Origin: Nematostella vectensis
Taxonomy: Eukaryota > Cnidaria > Anthozoa > Actiniaria > Edwardsiidae
Length of the DNA stretch: 64,000 bases
NCBI RefSeq assembly: GCF_932526225.1
Contig: NC_064048.1
Coordinates: 6,060,627-6,124,626, forward strand
Direction: 5' to 3'
This document shows, piece by piece, positions 60,389 to 64,000 of the stretch. The translations under genes and the position numbers were made by a program. Under the pieces are notes generated by a model, which had not been told where the DNA came from, ran no database searches, and worked only from the letters and a program-made list of their open reading frames with translations. Position 1 is the stretch's first letter. Each line of letters begins with the position of its first letter.

Positions 60389-60557
60389 ATGGATCAACCT
60401 ACGAATCAGACGTTCGTGGCACCTCAAGATGACATTACCGAACCTTTAGGGATGAGGATCGTTCGGCTGGCCATTTACATTATTATATTTCTGATTGCAA
60501 CGATTGGAAACTCACTGGTCATCTTTGTGGTCTACAAAACAAGAGAGCTGCATACGG
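60389..60557 (+). CDS. Rhodopsin-class GPCR, first coding exon (N-terminus and TM1)
   Basis: The ATG at 60389 has G at -3 and +4, and an in-frame TAA at 60380-60382 makes it the first Met. The 56 codons give a short extracellular N-terminus with an N-glycosylation site (NQT, residues 6-8), then TM1 (about residues 24-49, AIYIIIFLIATIGNSLVIFV) holding the class-A GN motif (Asn41 = position 1.50), then KTRELHT, the start of intracellular loop 1. The exon ends in phase 1 at CGG|GTTAGT, a good donor. A non-coding exon start at about 60284 is plausible. The style fits peptide or amine receptors; the ligand cannot be told from TM1. Later exons are outside the window or unseen. Confidence 0.85.
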
Positions 60558-62824
60558 GTTAGTCACACGACGCTAATGATGCTCACATTTTTATATATCT
60601 CGCTCCCGCAACCTCTAACACTTGCCCAATGCATCATAAAGTATTTAACTTCTGATTACTTCCATGTGGGTCCAGAAAACCGCTCTTTTTTAGTTCATTT
60701 GTATTCTTTTAATTAACTCAAAGCGATGGGTTGACTACTTCAATATCTACTTAAAACCAACGTAAAATTGTCCATAGCTGGTTTTCTTTCTTTGTATCTA
60801 TCATAACTTAAGGGGGCCCGAAGGGGTTTGTTGCAGCATATTTGTAAATTTCATTAATCTATTTACGAGTATTTAGCGTTTAAGCCAATGGAATTTGCTT
60901 ATCTAATTGTAGTCTTAGAGAGAGCCATAAATTGTATAAGCCTTCATCGTAAACAGTTCTGACATTCTCTGACTTAGCATTTACCTTGTAAAGCCTAGCA
61001 CTGTACACACAACGTCATCTATTTGCCAAAAATTGCCACAAAGTTTATACAACACAGAAATATCTCTTGAAAACTTCAACTCAAAAGTCTAGTATATTAG
61101 AGGCCTTTCTATGAAGCTTAGTTGATGTCGGCACCTTTTTTCTATGATTAACTCAATGGACAATAGAGATTGTTTTGGTCAATAAAATTAGCGAAGTAAA
61201 TAATATAACTGGGGGTGCCTTTGTTGGAAGGTGCTCATCCAAAACATGCAAGTGCAGTGGTAAATGGAAATCAGCTTAACTCGAAGGACCTTGATTGTTA
61301 TTTTAATAAGCAATTTTCCATTTAGGTAGAAAGGTCTAGCTCCTAGCGTTAGTCGATAGATTATTATAAGATTTCTCAAGTACCTAGTAATGTAATTAGA
61401 ATGTATAGCTTGTTATCGGCCTTCCCATCGCTCATGATCTACAGATTTTGAAGTTTTTATTAGCGGATTTCTAGCGCGCGAAGGGAGTCATTTAATAATG
61501 AGGTTTCGCACCTTAAAGTACTGTACAATCGTAATCAAATCTTTACGGTGTTATACATTTTTCTACATAGTGCGCAAATCGACTCAAATCAGTACCGTTG
61601 AAAAACCTTTCCTGTTTACATCCTCGATACTATCTTAGCGCAGTAGGCATTCACAAAATGCCAAAACCTTTATATAACTATAGATATTTTCTAAATGTGA
61701 AAACAATAGTTTTGGCTCGCTAATAGTTATAACCGAATGATTTATTCTCTGCACATAACCTTTTAATCATCTATTTACACCGAGTATAATTTACATATTC
61801 ACTTATCAATCGCTTTTATTATATTCCCTACTTATTTGCGATGTCTTTGAAAAGACATTTGCATTATCCATCTTTGACTCTACGTGGGTAAAACAAAGTT
61901 TGGATTAGCAGAACTCAGCCTCGTCTAGGCTTTTGTGGTTTCCGGGACCTACTCAAGAACCTAACTAAAAAAACCACGTCCTTCGAACAATATAATACCT
62001 TTTACAGAGAGACTCCATTCATTTATTTGCTTGCTATTTTTCGTATTATGATTAACCCCAGGCAAGCGCAGTGCTCGTCTTTGTTTACAGTTCAGCTCGT
62101 TTAGATTTGCCCCCGATACCGCAAAGCACAGCTGGTGTCTATGTAAAGTGGAAAAAAACTCAAGTGTATTTCGGTTGTCGAGTGCGCCCTTCAAGTGATT
62201 TCCATCGTCGGCGCGCTTCTCAATTCCGTTGCAGTTTTTAGGTCAATTGCCGCATAGCTCGTCTGGATCTGTTCTCGTTGAAAACTGTAAAGTTATTGGC
62301 TGTAAAACAGCTAATTTATCGATTTTAATATTAGGGATTCCATTCATGTGGCGCAAAACGTTTTAACCTTTGATCCCGGTTACTTGTATTACCCAAGAAC
62401 TGATATTCGATTGCTTTGGGCTAATGGATTTGCATCTTCTGATATATTTTTTGTAAACTGTCTGTCAATTTACTAGGGAATGGCCCTTTCTATAGAAATC
62501 GAGGTGTGAACCCTTTGTAGACGGGTTCATTGCTCCACAAGTTGCAATTACACTCTAGATAACGAGCTATTGTAATCATACTTTGTTACTTTAGGATTTG
62601 ATTTCGTGAGCTGACCTTGAAATACTTGTTTAAGAGATTGCAGTAAAAACGAATATTCAGCTTTAAAAAGGAAAACACGTTTACAAAACCTCGACCCCGA
62701 GAAGACCGTGCTTGTGATGAAAAAGGCTGTGTGGGGATGAGAGATGAACTCGACCGGCGTGACTGCTAAATAACTCCTAAACAACCCCAGCTGACGAAGA
62801 AAATTGCCCGTGCTTAGAGCAGTC

Positions 62825-63060
62825 ACGGAATAAACATACGCGCAGAAATCCTAGCTATTTACCAGGTCAATACGGCTTAATATTCACCCCTTAATATCCC
62901 GGTAAAATAAGACTTTAGAGCCACAATAGTCAGTGTATGGGATAAACAATACGGAATAAACATACGCGCAGAAATCCTCGCTATTTCCCAGGTCAATACG
63001 GCTTATTAGTCACTCTTAAATAGCCCGGTAAAATAAGACTTAAGAGCCGTACTAGTGCGT
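62825..63060. repeat. 126-bp tandem duplication
   Basis: ACGGAATAAACATACGCGCA begins each copy (62825 and 62951), running through CCAGGTCAATACGGCTTA and CCCGGTAAAATAAGACTT. About 90% identical. Confidence 0.75.
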
Positions 63061-63466
63061 CATTGTTATGCATTGTACAAGAAATCGTCGGCAAGTCGCT
63101 GTGGTTCTGGTACGTGTTCTGACGAGAGAGGAAGTGAGGATGCGATGAAAATTCGATAGCGGTCAACAGGAAAATGGAATATTGTTGTGTTAGACAAAAC
63201 GATGGGCTATCATCATTGCCCTCAGGGAATGGAATGGATATACGTTAAAGCAAAGATCAATGCCTCCCCGATCATCGAAAAATATTCAGGTTTGACGACT
63301 CATCGATCTGACGATATTCTGATTTTTCATAAATTTTGTTGCATTAAAATATACAGTAAAATGTACGAGCATTTTTAAAACCATGGGCTCTTGCTATCTA
63401 CTCAGCTGAATAACTTTCTAAAAATTCACTCGTTTCCTTGTTAATTATCGTAAAATAAAGGTATTA

Positions 63467-63790
63467 ATGCCGTGTACATGTCAATTACCGTCAAGTACGT
63501 CGTCTGCCGAGATTTCTATCTCATCTAGTAATTTGGAAGTATTCATATCGGAATGGACTCGAGAATGTCGGAGCCTCTTGAAGGTATCATGCCGTGTATA
63601 TGTCTATTACCCTTACAAATAATGTCGTCCGTCGTTATTCTTATCTCATCTAGTAATTTGGAAATATCAGATCGTAATGGACTCGATAATGTTGGACCGT
63701 GTTAAAGGCCTGCCAAGCCTTTGAAGGTAACTAGGTCTCCTTTTTCGTAATTTTGAAATATCAGATCGGAATAGAATTGGAAATATCGGA
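63467..63790. repeat. About 122-bp tandem repeat, two and a half copies
   Basis: ATGCCGTGTA starts copies at 63467 and 63589. Both include TCTCATCTAGTAATTTGGAA and ATCGGAATGGACTCGA-like blocks. A partial third has TTGAAATATCAGATCGGAAT near 63750. Confidence 0.7.
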
Positions 63791-64000
63791 TCCTGTTTTA
63801 GATAATTGAGCGTGTCTAATGCCGACAAGAACGTCGCTTGCTGGAGGCAAGTAATTTACACCGAGACTGGTCATAAGTATTGAGTTAGAATAAGATTCCC
63901 GAACATTCTAATTACTAGAAAGAAATTGAGCTATTTGTCCTAAATGAGGTGTGATTTTTGGTCTCTCCGATCTGAACAGGGTTCCGAACTTAACCATTCA

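Larger units (their letters stand above)
60558..64000 (+). other. First intron of the GPCR gene (runs off the window)
   Basis: It begins with GTTAGT. I see no TM2-like frame (LNLAxxD) up to the right edge, so the next exon is probably beyond it. Frames of 63-92 codons inside show no domain. It contains the two tandem duplications listed separately. Confidence 0.5.

Overview
This is AT-rich, repeat-laden animal nuclear DNA, not bacterial. There are no operons or long gene-sized open frames, most 60-150 codon frames are chance or repeat-derived, and the only convincing protein feature is an exon that stops at a splice donor. The mix of tRNA-derived SINE, Penelope-like hammerhead remnant, hAT-like MITEs and many foldback repeats fits an early-branching metazoan. 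An anthozoan cnidarian such as a sea anemone is my best guess. That is inference from repeat style, and no marker gene proves it.

Genes. The one well-supported gene is a rhodopsin-class GPCR whose first coding exon (N-terminus, TM1 with the GN motif, start of intracellular loop 1) lies at 60389-60557 on the + strand, followed by an intron running off the right edge. A GC-richer island at 24.3-25.5 kb looks like a divergent promoter: a minus-strand start at 24885 and a plus-strand start at 25174 (piggyBac-like N-terminus), with a further coding-like block at 24.3 kb. A minus-strand frame at 18.7-19.2 kb has a membrane segment and 23-residue repeats. Several short ATGGCG starts in a YY1-like context (7.08, 33.06, 34.64, 38.3, 43.84, 57.03 kb) are possible first exons but unproven.

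Repeats by region. 0-9 kb: small inverted-repeat elements and tandem blocks. 9-12.6 kb: dispersed repeats, one carrying paired CArG boxes, a possible solo LTR and a 32-bp minisatellite. 13.9 kb: a 149-bp near-perfect palindrome with 8-bp target duplication. 15.2-15.9 kb: a pure 7-bp array with a MITE beside it. 17-22 kb: hammerhead remnant, SINE, two 185-bp MITEs and a 1.2-kb foldback element. 25.6-26.6 kb: 17-bp minisatellite. 30.3-30.7 kb: SINE piece with a compound trinucleotide tail. 34.7-36.4 kb: two long CCCTCT arrays, one inside a retroelement-like insertion bounded by identical 47-bp direct repeats. 40.5-41.2 kb: foldback element and 32-bp minisatellite. 44-53 kb: old repeats, an AAT array and more inverted repeats. 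56.5-59.1 kb: CRE pair, TATA box and hAT-like MITEs. 60.3-64 kb: the GPCR exon and its intron.

Nothing here forms a multi-gene system. The interest lies in how repeats carry or create regulatory and structural signals (CArG pairs, G-quadruplex-prone arrays, hairpins) next to likely promoters.
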